64,000 nucleotides of DNA from Lepidostoma basale (GCA_022606425.2 JAHDVF020001569.1:62001-126000); one strand, 5' to 3'. Numbered from the stretch's first letter, positions 41,661-51,655 are shown. A program made the numbers and translations. Notes: a model not told the origin generated them from the letters alone.

Positions 41661-41934
41661 AAAACATTTTGGTTTAAATTAAAAAATCATGAAATAAAAG
41701 CTTAAATCTTAGCTGATTCTTCGAGTACTTGGGCCTTTTCATGTAGCAGATATCCTTTATGGCGACTGTCTTGGTATTCGAATTTGATGTCAAAAACATA
41801 TCTAATTAGTATGTAAATTAACTTTCAAAAATGAATTTAACAGCTTTGACACAAAATGAAACCGTTTGCAGCTAAAAGTAAAATATATGCTCTTTCATAC
41901 GTGCCCACCCCAAATTCTAATATTTTAATGTCAT

Positions 41935-42265
41935 TTAAAAACGCTAACCTTGTTAGCTGTCGCGCAGTTGCCCCTCCTGATAGCGATACTACTAGCGCCA
42001 TCCGACGTCAGCGAGCGCAAGTAACTTCCAGCGCACACTCAACCCTATTTTCATTGTGTGCTTTTAATTTTGAGCGTGCAAACCGCCTCTCCGGCTCTCA
42101 CGAGAGCAAATATTTGCGCGGGGAATATTTGCCCGTTGTATAATTCAAACAGATGCGATATTTGCGGAAGAGCAATCATTTTAATATCGTTTCTCTTGGA
42201 GTGGACCGCAGTTACGTTACGTACTCCACCGTAATCGGTTCAGGATTTATTATGTTGTTTTACAA
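41935..42265. promoter_or_regulatory. CpG-rich noncoding island (candidate regulatory)
   Basis: Unrelated to repeats in this window: GTTAGCTGTCGCGCAGTTGC, ATCCGACGTCAGCGAGCGC. Contains GCAAATATTTGC at 42106-42117, followed by GAATATTTGCCCG and GATATTTGCGG, a local cluster of ATTTGC words. Function inferred from composition only. Confidence 0.3.
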
Positions 42266-42332
42266 TATATTGGTGACGTTCTTACCTACATATTTTAATT
42301 GTCGTTTTAATTAATGGCACAACTACAACAAC

Positions 42333-42910
42333 ACGACCTTCGTGGCAGTGTGATAAGAGCTCTGACTGCCTTACAGAAGGTCCCGGGTTCGATTTCCGGC
42401 AATGGCAGTGTGATTGTCACACCGTCTTTGGTCAGGTGTAGAATTCACGTGACAATAAAATGACGATAGATTAGCTACCTATCATCATCATCATCGGCTA
42501 TCCTTCGTGGCCGAGGAAGACTGTCCTTCACGGTTGTGAGTCCGCATGTGTCTGAAGAGCCCGATCCTGGACCCACATATTCTGGGGCATCTGGGGCAGG
42601 GGAAGGCGCTTGTAATGGAGCCGTCACCGTCTCCCAGTGGTCTCTCCTTTCTCCTCCTCCTACTCTCTGCGACGTCGTCTCTGCGCTGTGCTTCAAAGTC
42701 TTGTGTGCCTTTATGTACTGCTGTTCTCCACCTGGATCTGTCCTCTGCAGTCTTTTCCCAGCAATCACAGTCGATGCCAGTCTTTTGTAGGTTTCCTTTA
42801 AGGGAGTCCTTCGAGCTACCTATTACATGTCACAAGAATCAACAGTACCTACCTGTAGCTAAAAACAAATTGTATACAGTAATTGGGTTCAAAGCGACCT
42901 TTCGTTTAAA
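42333..42910 (+). mobile_element. SINE-1a hosting a LINE-J insertion
   Basis: Head ACGACCTTCGTGGCAGTGTG, B-box CCGGGTTCGATTTCC, and body to CTACCTAT at 42482. It is interrupted by LINE-J and resumes at 42814 through CACATGTCACAAGAATCAA-like sequence to AATTGGGTTCAAAGCGACC and an AATAAT tail. Confidence 0.83.
42483..42813 (-). mobile_element. LINE-J 3' fragment with 10-bp target duplication
   Basis: A 331-bp insert flanked by identical AGCTACCTAT (42473-42482 and 42814-42823). The minus strand encodes WEKTAEDRSRWRTAVHKG, FEAQRRDDVAE and then CPRCPRICGSRIGLFRHM followed by RTH, a C2H2 zinc-finger-like ending typical of some non-LTR polyprotein C-termini. The 3' end at the left is a GAT-repeat tail (CATCATCATCATC). 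Confidence 0.85.
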
Positions 42911-42964
42911 ATAAATAATAATAATAAATAAGTAAACAAAAAATAAAGAAATAATATAAGAAAA

Positions 42965-43145
42965 CACCATCACGCCGTTTCCCCGAAATGGTGGATTTCA
43001 AGACTTCACTATATTCATACCATCTTTCAAGACTTCACTATATTCATACAGCGAGTCATAATCGCACGTCGATTGTTCCGACTTCTAACATGTCCGATAT
43101 TTAAAATTTGATTAATTGGTCATGGCATATCTTCACATCATTAAT
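42965..43145 (-). mobile_element. LINE-A fragment
   Basis: 3' end AACACCATCACGCCGTTTCC, then the RRACMTR region. A 32-bp internal duplication (CAAGACTTCACTATATTCAT twice). Confidence 0.65.
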
Positions 43146-43249
43146 GTATTAATGGAATCGATGGAGATTAATAGAAACAGACACTAAACAAAATACATGC
43201 AATATAAATTACGGGATTAATAATTTCAAACTACATTTTATTACCGTGT

Positions 43250-43340
43250 TGACATCAGTTGATCAATTGTCTAGCGGTTTTGATACTAGCGTTTCATCAT
43301 CGGGGCAATTACTGAATTAAAATTAAATGATATTAACAAA
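43250..43340 (-). repeat. FB-type motif, single arm
   Basis: The minus strand has CCCGATGATGAAACGCTAG and AAAACCGCTAGAC, an FB-like box and GAAAC, but the stem order is irregular. Confidence 0.35.
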
Positions 43341-43424
43341 TTGATTTAAAAAAATTACTTTAAGTTAAAATATGCGATATAAAAAGCACGAAGATATAAA
43401 TTATTTTTATTTGTACGGCATTTC

Positions 43425-43872
43425 TTTTGGGAATGCTCGGAACCAATTATCTACAGCTTCGAAGAGATGGACATCTAAAAACCCATTTCTTTAGATTAAT
43501 TAGGGGATACTTCGAGAACTCGGCCGTACTGGAGGATGTTGGTATTTTTGTCTCCGATAGATATCTCCGACAGCGACAGCACAGATTGTTTTACCTACCG
43601 GCCGCCAGAAGCAATCTCCCTCTGGTGACACCGGTGGGAAGAGCAATTAGTCTGCTAAACGCGGTCTCCTCGGAGATCGACGTAGGGGACAAATACTCTT
43701 GACTTTATAAAGTATATTATCTTCCTAATGTCGAACCATCACTATTGCGTTCCTGGTATTATGTTGTATGTGTATAATATTTTACCTGTACTCAATAGAT
43801 GACTTAAGCATTTATGCTGTTTGTAATGTCTTTTGAGTAAATAAACTGATTTGATTCGATTTGATTTGATTA
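43425..43872 (+). mobile_element. LINE-G fragment (RT C-terminus and tail)
   Basis: Open frame 43427-43702: MGMLGTNYLQLRRDGHLKTH, RLFYLPAARSNLPLVTPVGR, SLLNAVSSEID. The trailer and TTTGATTTGATTT tail end at about 43872. The best preserved LINE-G C-terminus here. Confidence 0.85.
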
Positions 43873-44168
43873 TCATTTGAAACCTCCAGGTTGTTCAATT
43901 CTTCTGACAAGACAAAGCAACTTGTAATTTTGTATATTGTCAAATATCTTATTTTATTTGGTTGTTTTGCGCACCGAAGTGACAGAAATCTAATTCTTTG
44001 CGTGACATGACATAGGCACGCCAATGGATGCTGCATGTACCTGCTAGTATCTGGTATTGGTCTGTTGGCATGTTTTTTTTGCATCGAGCCACGGGTGGAC
44101 GGGTCCATTGTATCGGGTTCTGGGGTGCACTATGAATTTGTCACACGTGTTAATTTCACTCCGAACAG
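43873..44168. other. No gene seen; may be intron of the candidate exon
   Basis: Unremarkable sequence before the possible acceptor at 44167-44168. Confidence 0.35.
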
Positions 44169-44318
44169 ATTTGGGAGCAAAGCAGCACTGAATCGTCTTC
44201 GCCCATCGTGAGCTCTTCCACCATAGGGGCTACCTCCTTCTGTATCGCTGTGCACGCGCTGGACGCAAAGGGCATCGGAGGCATCCTCAAGGCTAAAAAG
44301 TATGCCTTAGAGACGTAG
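44169..44318 (+). CDS. Candidate last exon of an unidentified gene
   Basis: A GC-richer 150-bp stretch within AT-rich DNA. A pyrimidine-rich acceptor (TTAATTTCACTCCGAACAG) precedes it. Read in phase 0 it encodes 49 residues (IWEQSSTESSSPIVSSST..., VHALDAKGIGGILKAKKYAL) and a stop at 44316-44318. AATAAA lies at 44439-44444, a plausible polyadenylation signal. No upstream exon or known domain was identified. The opposite strand is also open here (84 codons), so the strand is not certain. It could be the end of a gene whose other exons lie beyond the repeat-rich region, or a decayed gene fragment. Confidence 0.35.
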   Translation: MWEQSSTESSSPIVSSSTIGATSFCIAVHALDAKGIGGILKAKKYALET

Positions 44319-44438
44319 ATGACATGGTTAATTCTGAAAATGTAATAACAATGATAGTTTTTATAAGTATAATTTAATACTATATAAATATTTTTTAAAG
44401 TCGATTTCGACATACACTATTTTTAATTCTGTTACGAC

Positions 44439-44444
44439 AATAAA
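44439..44444 (+). terminator. Possible polyadenylation signal
   Basis: AATAAA 121 bp after the stop of the candidate exon at 44169-44318. Confidence 0.3.
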
Positions 44445-44758
44445 ATGCAGAAAATCACGGGGTTACCGAAACTGGTAATCAAATTCATTCAAGGAAATTC
44501 ATTCAAGGAAATACTTGTACCTATATTTTATAACCATCAATTTTAAAAAACCTATCAATTTTATTTAACCGAATAAATATAATATATTATTATATAGAAC
44601 GCCCCTCTCATAAAACCATAGACAATGTAAATGCAAAAATAAAACTGTTCTGGATTGGATGTTTGTATGTTGGTAGCGCGTATAGGCGGAAAGGCGGTTA
44701 ATTTCATAGACAATTTAGTTTGATTGTTTTGCCTTATGTTTGTCAGTTGAGCGCAATT

Positions 44759-44893
44759 GTAAGAAAAATACTTTTAACTAATTTTAGATGGTGTTATAAT
44801 GGTTAACGATACTTTAAAATTGAAAAATGTTGACTTAGCCTAAATATTTAATGATTTTAGATCAATTCTTTAAATAATATACGTTATTTTCAG
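44759..44893 (+). other. dmt: Possible 5' UTR intron of the dalmatian-like gene
   Basis: Donor GTAAGA at 44759 and acceptor TTATTTTCAG ending at 44893 would remove 135 bp just upstream of the start codon at 44919. An ATG at 44894-44896 is followed almost at once by TGA, so it would be a two-codon upstream frame. The transcription start is not identified. Confidence 0.45.
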
Positions 44894-44918
44894 ATGACAA
44901 AGTGACCTGATTTTCAAT

Positions 44919-47063
44919 ATGCGCTCTTTACGGAAAACGCGTAAAACAGAGCTTTCCGATTGCAAGACAACTCGTAGTGTTAAAGAAGACGAAAATTTTA
45001 ATGTAAAAATGTGTACAAAGCGGTCAAAACCGGCAAAGAACGTAACGGTTGGCAAAAGGCAGGTCCTCGCCGACAAAACAAACTCAGGTTCGGACACGAA
45101 CACGTCAATTACAAGCTTGGCTTTAAGTACAACGAGACCAAAACGTACTCCTAATTTACCTACCAAATTCAACGATCATGTGTTGAGCCCAATCAGAGCC
45201 GCTAAAAATATTATTCCAGACTATTCCAGCACTCCATTACCCAAATCCCAAAACGCGAAAACTGTTTTAACCATACTAACCCCTGAATTAGAAAAAACTC
45301 CCAAAAAGTTGACACCTGAAAAGTGTATTTCCAGAAAAATTACTTCAAAAGATAATGCAGAAATTTCGCCTGTTAAAAATCTGCGGATGAATACTAGATC
45401 CAAAGAGGTTGCTAAGGAAACTGGAATAGCCTTGTCGACCCGCAATAAAAGAACCGTAAAACAAACTCCCAAAGAAATCCTAGCTCCACGAATTGCAAGA
45501 AACGTTAAAAAAAACATTGAAACCACGCCTAAAGTTATACAACTCAAGGCCCCAACTCTGCTGAAGATCCAGCCGAAGGCAGGTACTCCTGACAAAGTGA
45601 CGGTCAATGTGAATAAAAATATGACTCCAATATACAAAAAAAAAATCACGCTGCTTGACAAATATCAAATCCCGACGCCAGACCGGCTCGCCCTTTACGA
45701 ATTTGACTTTGACCCGAGTGAAGAGCCGTCAAAACCTAAAAAGAAAAAAGCTGTTCGAAAGGCTGCAGCGGCCAGGAAAAAAGTTGTTAAAAATGACGGA
45801 GCTGCTGCACTAGAAGCTCTTATCGTGCAATTGAAAAAAATTCAAGAAACGCAAAAACTTAAAACTATTTTGAAAAAGAAAAAAATTCAAAAGAATGTGC
45901 AATCAGTTGAAAGTGAACAAGTTGTTAAAACAGTTGAAGTCTTGCAAGATAATGTTATGACGAGCCCGTGGCTCCCCAACGAACCTGCTGGGTTGCTTTC
46001 CCCTATTCCCAAGGCACGCTTCTGCTACTCGCCACGACCGTCTTCACCTTTTGATACTGAAATGGAAGATATGGAAAAACCCAAGGAAAACAGTGTTACA
46101 TCCCTGAATGCTCCAGATGCGCGGAGTGTTAGTTTTTTCTCCGAGGCTCCGGCGGCCAGCAGCAGCATGATTCACGGTTCCGCCCGCAAACCTGCCGCTA
46201 GTCCTTGGAGGGTAAACTATGACACAGAAATCAGGAAGTGGCCTTGCAACTTCTACGTGAAGTCCTCCATGACCCCTTCCTACGAGAGAGACACATTCCA
46301 TGTCATAGGCCTGGATGACAACTCGAACAGAATGGACCAACATAATTCCATCCCAGAGCGGCCTACGAGATATGTAACTGATCCGCAAAAGCTCGCAAAT
46401 TGGAAACAAACGAGTATATTATCGTTTTATGAAGAATCTATGAAGAAATCTGCCAAGAAAAGGTGCCATTCTCCTAAAAAATCAAAAAAAAAGTTTAATT
46501 ACGATGATCTCACTCCGCCAAGTCCGATTAAAGATATTTCGATCGATGACCCTCCTCAAGTTGTTACTCCTGAAAAAGTTTCGGAAACCCCTGTGGTGAC
46601 TCCCGAAAAAGTTCCAGAACTTCCCCCGGTCGATAAACCTACCCTCGATAATTGTTTCGGATTTGATGACTCTTCCGAATTTGATCAAGAAAACGTGTCG
46701 CCTGTTAAAAAAAAGAAAATTCAAAATATCAACATGATCCGTGGTACCGCAGTTAAAACACGAGGAATTCTAAAAGAAATCAAGCCTCCGATGAATCTTC
46801 CCATGAGGGCGCTGACTTCTAAGGCTCTCAATGTGGTGGCGGTGCCCAAGAAGATAGTTGAAACACCAATTGAAATAGTAAAAGTTCCAGAGGTGGTCGA
46901 GGAGGTAATGTTGGCTGCGAGCAATGATTCCAGCAGTGCCGAAGAAGACACGGTCACAGAGACGCACGATGCAGAGCAGACACAGGTCAGCCGGGGAGGA
47001 GAGCTCGCCTTGTTTGAGGATTTGCTAGACGCTGATGAACTTAAAGTTGTGCACTACACTAAA
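44919..47063 (+). CDS. dmt: Dalmatian/Sororin-like cohesin protector, coding exon 1
   Basis: Encodes residues 1-715 of an approximately 803-residue basic, low-complexity nuclear protein. Motifs match the sororin/dalmatian family, which binds Pds5 on acetylated cohesin and opposes Wapl to hold sister chromatids together: a KEN box (K389-N391), the APC/C degradation signal; SPWR at 428-431 in a conserved block; an FGF motif (F580-F582 in NCFGFDDSSEF), used for Pds5 or Wapl-type contacts; and many SP/TP sites, including repeated VVTPEK (548-564), for mitotic kinases. Lysine-rich tracts lie around 272-290 and 510-526. The exon ends at donor GTATGT (47064) in phase 0; reading on gives a stop after 10 codons. 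In flies Dalmatian also performs shugoshin-like centromere protection; whether that holds here is inference. The start is the first ATG of the long frame. Confidence 0.75.
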
Positions 47064-47109
47064 GTATGTATTGAATTTGCTTTCATTATATTATAGATAA
47101 TGTAATGAT

Positions 47110-47250
47110 TTTACTATAGTTAAATAAAACAATGTTTTTTAATAACTACTTTCACTTTTGTCTTTATTTTGATAGCAACCGGTTTCCCCAGGCTGGCTGT
47201 TGAAATAAAGGCAAAAGTGGAAATAGTTATTAATTATTTTATTTAATTAT
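47110..47250. repeat. FB4 foldback, reduced copy
   Basis: ACTTTCACTTTTGTCTTTAT and its inverse AATAAAGGCAAAAGTGG flank AACCGGTTTCCCCAGGCTGG. Most of the inner motif is deleted. Confidence 0.65.
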
Positions 47251-47517
47251 TGCTCATTCTATTATGTTTTTATTTCCTATATCATTCATTGCACAAATAT
47301 TTCATTGAAAAACCAAGCAATGTGAGATGAATGAGTCAAGTCAGATGAAAATTTTAACAACCCAAACGAAAGTTTATATGAAGATGCGAAATAAGTTGTT
47401 GAAACGTGTAAACAAGAAGGAAAGTATTGTGATGCATGGTGCATTGAAAGTATAAAAAATATTAATAAACATGTTTTTGTGTGAAGCACTTCATTTGCGG
47501 TGTGGCATTATTAAAAT

Positions 47518-47835
47518 TAATCAAATCAAATCAGTTTATTAACTCGAAAGACATTACAAACCGCAAAATGTTTAAGGCATCTATTGAGTACAGGTAAATT
47601 ATTATAAAAATACAACATAATACCAGGAACGCATTAGCGATGGTTCGACATTAGGAAGACAAGATACTTTCTAAAGTCAAGAGTATTTGATGGATTGTTA
47701 ATTTCTAGAAATAATTTCAGATCATCGGCAAATAAAAGAAATCGCGAGAAGTTTATCACCTTCGCAATATCATTTATGAAGATGGTGAAGAGGAGTGACC
47801 CTAGGTTTGAACCTTGTGGTACCCCTGAATTTACA
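47518..47835 (-). mobile_element. LINE-G with RT catalytic fragment
   Basis: 3' tail (AATCAAATCAAATCAG) and trailer at 47518-47695. Directly upstream on the same strand, 47835-47695 encodes VNSGVPQGSNLGSLLF and RFLLFADDLKLFLEI, reverse-transcriptase palm motifs including the catalytic FADD. An internal deletion therefore joins the RT core to the 3' end. Confidence 0.8.
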
Positions 47836-47849
47836 AGAAAATATTAACA

Positions 47850-47980
47850 CACTTTTACCGGTTTCGCTCCCGCCGGAGTCAGTTTGTAACCCTGACAAAG
47901 CTTCAGGGGGAGCGAAACCTGTTAGTTTTAACAACAATAAAGTGGTGTAAAAACTAGTAAAAGTGTGTTAATAATAAAAG
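47850..47980. repeat. FB7 foldback element
   Basis: Left arm TTAACACACTTTTACCGGTT and right arm with AGTAAAAGTGTGTTAA. Inner GGTTTCGCTCCCGCCGGAG and GGGGGAGCGAAACCTG. The + strand copy reads CTGACAAAG, stem, GAGCGAAACCTGTT. Confidence 0.7.
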
Positions 47981-47984
47981 CAAC

Positions 47985-48095
47985 AGGCCTCACTTGGGAT
48001 GATGTTGGGCATCAGGCATGTGATAGAGTCGGGTGGAGAAGGTTCCTTGAGGGCCTATGCACCACGGAGGTGTGACAGAACAAGAAGAAGAAGAG
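47985..48095 (+). mobile_element. LINE-D 3' fragment
   Basis: ACTTGGGATGATGTTGGGC, GGTGGAGAAGGTTCCTTGAG and CACGGAGGTGTGACAGAAC, then an AAGAAGAAGAAG tail. This is the + strand equivalent of 24146-24250. Confidence 0.78.
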
Positions 48096-48872
48096 ATTAA
48101 TGTGGTTACGTAATTATCAGAGGTGGTCTTTTCAAAAAAAAAAATTTTGGGTCTCGGTTGTGAAATTTTCACTTTCATCGTCGTAATTGATAACTAAACC
48201 TAAACAGGTAAATAAATAGGAAACATCACCTTTTGAATTGGTTAATACTAACAGATTTTTTTTTTATATACATTTTATTTAGTAGTAATTTACAAAAATA
48301 AAAAATAGTTTTAATATAACAATAATTTATGAAAAATATAAAATCACGCAAAGAAGAGAAAAAAACATGACGAAACGTACACCACACATTAGTTCGTGAA
48401 TTTGAGCACTCGTGGAATCTTCGATATCCGATGGTAAATCATTATACATTTTTGAACCCTTAAACAAGATTATAATATTTTCTGAATCCCTTTTTATAAT
48501 TGTCTATTAATTCTAGAGTTTTTGTTACCGAGTGAGTCTTGTTGGATAACCATGTACCTCATAATTACATAAAACTTGGTTAAATATACGGGTAGAAGAC
48601 CACTCCTCGATTTCTATGCAAAAATCAGAATATTCAGTGACTTTCCGTCTGACTATTGACATTTCAATTCATAAAACCAAGAGTTAGAGCCCGCCAAAAT
48701 GATAGGCTAACTTGGAAAAGGGACTGCAGCAAGAAAACCAGAAAGAAGCGATGAGTTAGGACAGAAAAGTTTGGTTTCTTCGTACAAAGCCAACACCAGA
48801 TGAAGGAAATGGCATCAGGGAAGATTCGCATTCTCCAAATTTCCACTAAATGTGTTTATTGTTATATTTTAG

Positions 48873-49058
48873 CCAACGCGACGTAGCTACGGGAGAAAGA
48901 AGAAAGCGCTGGTAACGTTTCAGAAGCCCGTCGAGTTCATGAATCCCAACCTCAGCATGGATGAAGAATCAGATTACATGTCCGACTCATCTTCAGCCAG
49001 CAAGGAAGTAGCCAAAAAGAAGAAGAAGAAAAAACAGACAGCTAAAAGCAAAAAAGAG
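48873..49058 (+). CDS. dmt: Dalmatian/Sororin-like, coding exon 2
   Basis: 62 codons in phase 0 between a good acceptor (TTTTAG at 48867-48872) and donor GTATGA (49059). Encodes PTRRSYGRKKKALVTFQKPV, an acidic MDEESDYMSDSSS stretch and a lysine tract, like the linker before the sororin tail. The reading frame stays open through both junctions, which supports the model. Confidence 0.72.
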
Positions 49059-49084
49059 GTATGAATATGTAATATTTTTTTTTA

Positions 49085-49215
49085 AACCCAATGTATACAA
49101 TTTATTTTCGCTATTATATTGATTCTCATAACTTGTGATAGGTAGCTAATCTATCGCCATTTTATTGTCACGTGAATTCTACACCAGTCCAAAGGCAGTG
49201 AGAGAATCGCACTAC
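49085..49215 (-). mobile_element. SINE-1a 3' part
   Basis: The minus strand has CACGTGACAATAAAATGGCG and TATCACAAGTTATGAGAATC, tail toward GGGTTTAAA. The head is lost. Confidence 0.72.
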
Positions 49216-49479
49216 CTTTATACTTTGTTCTACTATACTTTTTAACCGATCGCTTTTTAAGCGGTCACATTTAGATTTTTAGATTTAAAACACGTCTTAA
49301 TGCGCCCTTGAGGTGATTACATCACAAAAACAGCGCTTTAAAAGTTAGCATATTATTATTATTGCCGTTGCTGGAAATTTAATGGAAATTTCGATGTGGC
49401 AGTCATAACTCTTTCTACTCTGTCACTGAGGTCATTTTATACCAAGTTACACGGTGATTACTTACTACTACTTCCTATG

Positions 49480-49725
49480 GCCATACAACTCATGAAGAGT
49501 TTTAGCCTACTTGATGATTTTTCAACAAGCTCCTCGATCCTGCGCCTTATGCCCCAGCAGTCCGATTCACCCAACCTAGCCAAATTAGCCAGAACGTTGT
49601 CCATTAGGCGCTGTCTAGGCCTTCCTAGAGGTCTTACTCCAGTCGGTCTAGACGCTTACAGGGTCTTGATTGCTCTGGTCTCTTTTGCTCGGCATACGTG
49701 CCCAATCCATGCTAGTGGTTAGTAA
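49480..49725 (-). mobile_element. LINE-K fragment (RT C-terminus)
   Basis: The minus strand encodes LAWIGHVCRAKETRAIKTL, GVRPLGRPRQRLMDNVLANL and WGIRRRIEELVEKSS, a non-LTR C-terminus with one in-frame stop. Confidence 0.65.
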
Positions 49726-50004
49726 AATGAAAATAATTTTCTTGAATCGATCCAATCCCAGTGACCTGAATTAAATATATCTAATAACAAATTATTTTGT
49801 ATTTCTATAGACCAAAGTTCTTTAATCTGGTTACTGGGAAATTTCTGATGGGTTCTGCAAAAAAAATACTTTAAACTGTAAAAGTATCTCTTCGAGGTAG
49901 CTCTGCAGTTTGATTCTCTTTTCCGAGTCTGATTTTATGACCGAGATACACATACTCTTTCACACTTTCTATATAACTATATATTTTCTATTAATAGATG
50001 GAGT

Positions 50005-50195
50005 TTTTCTAAATCACCTCAGATATGCAGACGATATTGTCATTATAAGCGAGGGCACAGATGAATTAGAGACAATGATCAGAGAACTACACATTGCATC
50101 CAATAAAATAGGACTAGAAATGAATATTAATAAAACAAAGATACTAAGTCCAACAAATAAAAACATTATTATAGAGGGAAATAATAATATAGAAA
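50005..50195 (+). mobile_element. Reverse-transcriptase core fragment (YADD)
   Basis: Encodes FLNHLRYADDIVIISEG, ELETMIRELHIASNKIGLEM and NINKTKIL, the palm C motif YADD and following helix of a non-LTR reverse transcriptase. It runs directly into FB1 at about 50195. Family not assigned. Confidence 0.78.
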
Positions 50196-50395
50196 GTATT
50201 ATTATAATTTACGGGAATGACATGTTTCGCCTTTCTGAGGCATTATCAAATGTGAAAGACAAAGCATGTCATTCCCACAAACTATAATAAAACTTCTATA
50301 AAACAGACATTATTATTTGTATTGATTATTTAATCTGGAGTTCTGTGTTATTGTTCAAGAAGCAATAAATAACAGTCGTAACCGACCGGATTCTC
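50195..50395. repeat. FB1 foldback element
   Basis: GGGAATGACATGTTTCGCC, CTGAGGCATTATCAAATG and the outer end AACTTCTATAAAACAGACAT, GTTCAAGAAGCAATAAATAA. Confidence 0.72.
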
Positions 50396-50397
50396 CT

Positions 50398-50905
50398 CTG
50401 TGTTATGAAGTTAAGTGTCATATTAGAATGTTAAATGAATATGTTAGAATTAATAAGATAAGATAGAATTGATAGTTGTAATACGAATAATATGATATGT
50501 AACATTTATAAGATGAAATGAATAATAAACTGGTGTGGCGGTGTGAGAGCTCTCGCACAGGCACAGAGACCGAGGGAGCGGCGAGAGTACTAGCGCCAGA
50601 CGGCGAATGTAGCAAGCAGCCAACATGGCTGCTACAGTATTGTGTTTCCGTCTCCGCCGTAGCGACCAATCAGAAGGTATTGGTCGCCGGCGGTGCGGTA
50701 TCGGCGCCGAGTACTTGAGCTTGTCCGCTTTTTCGGTCTAATCACTCTCTGCCCTTTGCGAATTGAGCCACGATATTACCCCTGCGAGACGTTCACCCGT
50801 AACACGGTGAATAAAAGTAGTGTTTTCTTTCGTATCAAAAACCTACCTCTCTGGATTCTGTGGACGCCTGCGTTCTTAAGATATTCATACAGTCCACTCC
50901 TGTCG
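50398..50905. mobile_element. Possible solo LTR
   Basis: A 500-bp block of sharply different, GC-richer composition in the intron: starts near CTGTGTTATGAAGTTAAGTG, with a possible AATAAA at 50523-50528 and again near 50810 (GTGAATAAAAGTAG). It looks like an insect LTR, but the ends and target duplication are not secure. Confidence 0.3.
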
Positions 50906-51021
50906 GCAACAGGAGTCTTTCTATTAATATTATCCACTACCCTTATTTTGTCAAGAAGTTACCAGCCTTCTACAAGGTGTTTGTTATTATAATGTTGTAA
51001 TGTCTATTTATTATTTTGCAG

Positions 51022-51102
51022 GAGAAAGAAGTGGACGAATGGGCTGCCGGTTTCAACTCCATGCTGGAAGAGGTGGACGAATTTGATTTGTGCATCGAAT
51101 AA
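51022..51102 (+). CDS. dmt: Dalmatian/Sororin-like, coding exon 3 (sororin tail)
   Basis: 26 codons and a stop: EKEVDEWAAGFNSMLEEV then DEFDLCIE. A short acidic tail with W, F and a terminal D-L-x-I-E pattern is the hallmark of the C-terminal sororin domain, which contacts the cohesin subunit SA/STAG. This is the strongest single piece of evidence for the family call. Acceptor TTATTTTGCAG ends at 51021. Confidence 0.75.
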   Translation, partial: EKEVDEWAAGFNSMLEEVDEFDLCIE

Positions 51103-51330
51103 CTTCATTTTATTATTTTTGTATTGCTATTATTTTGATATGTTGTTTACTCCACTTGATACGTACAAGTCAAATCTCATAACATAATCCAAGGGACACA
51201 AATAATAGCAAAGGGGAAAATGTCTTCTTAAGTTTCTATCCTAGGGATTGGTTTGGTTTGGTCTTCTTAAGTTTCTATCCTTTTTAATGTGGTAGTTTCC
51301 CGTTGCTTTCCACATTTGTGTATATTATAT
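51103..51330 (+). other. dmt: 3' UTR region of the dalmatian-like gene
   Basis: AT-rich trailer after the stop; no AATAAA in the first 200 bp that I can find. Confidence 0.4.
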
Positions 51331-51334
51331 ATAT

Positions 51335-51545
51335 TTGAACCCGATTACTGTATACAACTTTTAGTTATTGATTCTCACGGCATGTGATGGGTTGCTAGTC
51401 TATCGCCATTTTTATCGTCATGTGAATTTTACTAAACCAATGACAGCGTGAGTTTTTTTTTTCATACTGTCAAGCCGGGAATTGAACCCGGGATCTTCGC
51501 TGTGGTAGTCATAGCTGTTCCCATTCTGCCACGAAGGCCGGAAAC
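51335..51545 (-). mobile_element. SINE-1a, full-length, diverged
   Basis: The minus strand has head CCGGCCTTCGTGGCAGAATG, B-box CCGGGTTCAATTCCC, a body with CACATGACGATAAAAATGG, and tail CAGTAATCGGGTTCAAA. Confidence 0.78.
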
Positions 51546-51586
51546 ATGTATTGCATACGAAAAAATATTTATTAAAGGCTCTTTGT

Positions 51587-51655
51587 CTTTCGGGAGTATC
51601 AGCCCAAAGGCTATTGCTCCCCCACCTGTTGGAAGTGATTTTGTTGGGAATGAGG
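51587..51655 (+). repeat. Short dispersed repeat, copy 2
   Basis: TTTCGGGAGTATCAGCCCAA, GGCTATTGCTCCCC and TGTTGGAAGTGATTT match 30895-30980. Confidence 0.5.

Larger units (their letters stand above)
47064..48872 (+). other. dmt: dalmatian-like gene intron 1
   Basis: Donor GTATGT, acceptor TTATATTTTAG. It carries an FB4 piece (47110-47250), LINE-G, FB7 and LINE-D insertions. 48200-48870 has no recognised repeat. Confidence 0.7.
49059..51021 (+). other. dmt: dalmatian-like gene intron 2
   Basis: Donor GTATGA, acceptor TTATTTTGCAG. Almost filled by a SINE-1 piece, LINE-K, an RT core fragment, FB1 and an LTR-like block. Confidence 0.68.

Noticed and set aside
44156..44413. 84-codon minus-strand frame over the candidate exon
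   Set aside because: It opens with AT-rich low-complexity codons; the + strand reading has an acceptor, a stop and a polyadenylation signal. Not fully excluded.
45221..46967. Minus-strand frames over dalmatian-like exon 1
   Set aside because: They are antisense shadows of a long, biased coding exon.
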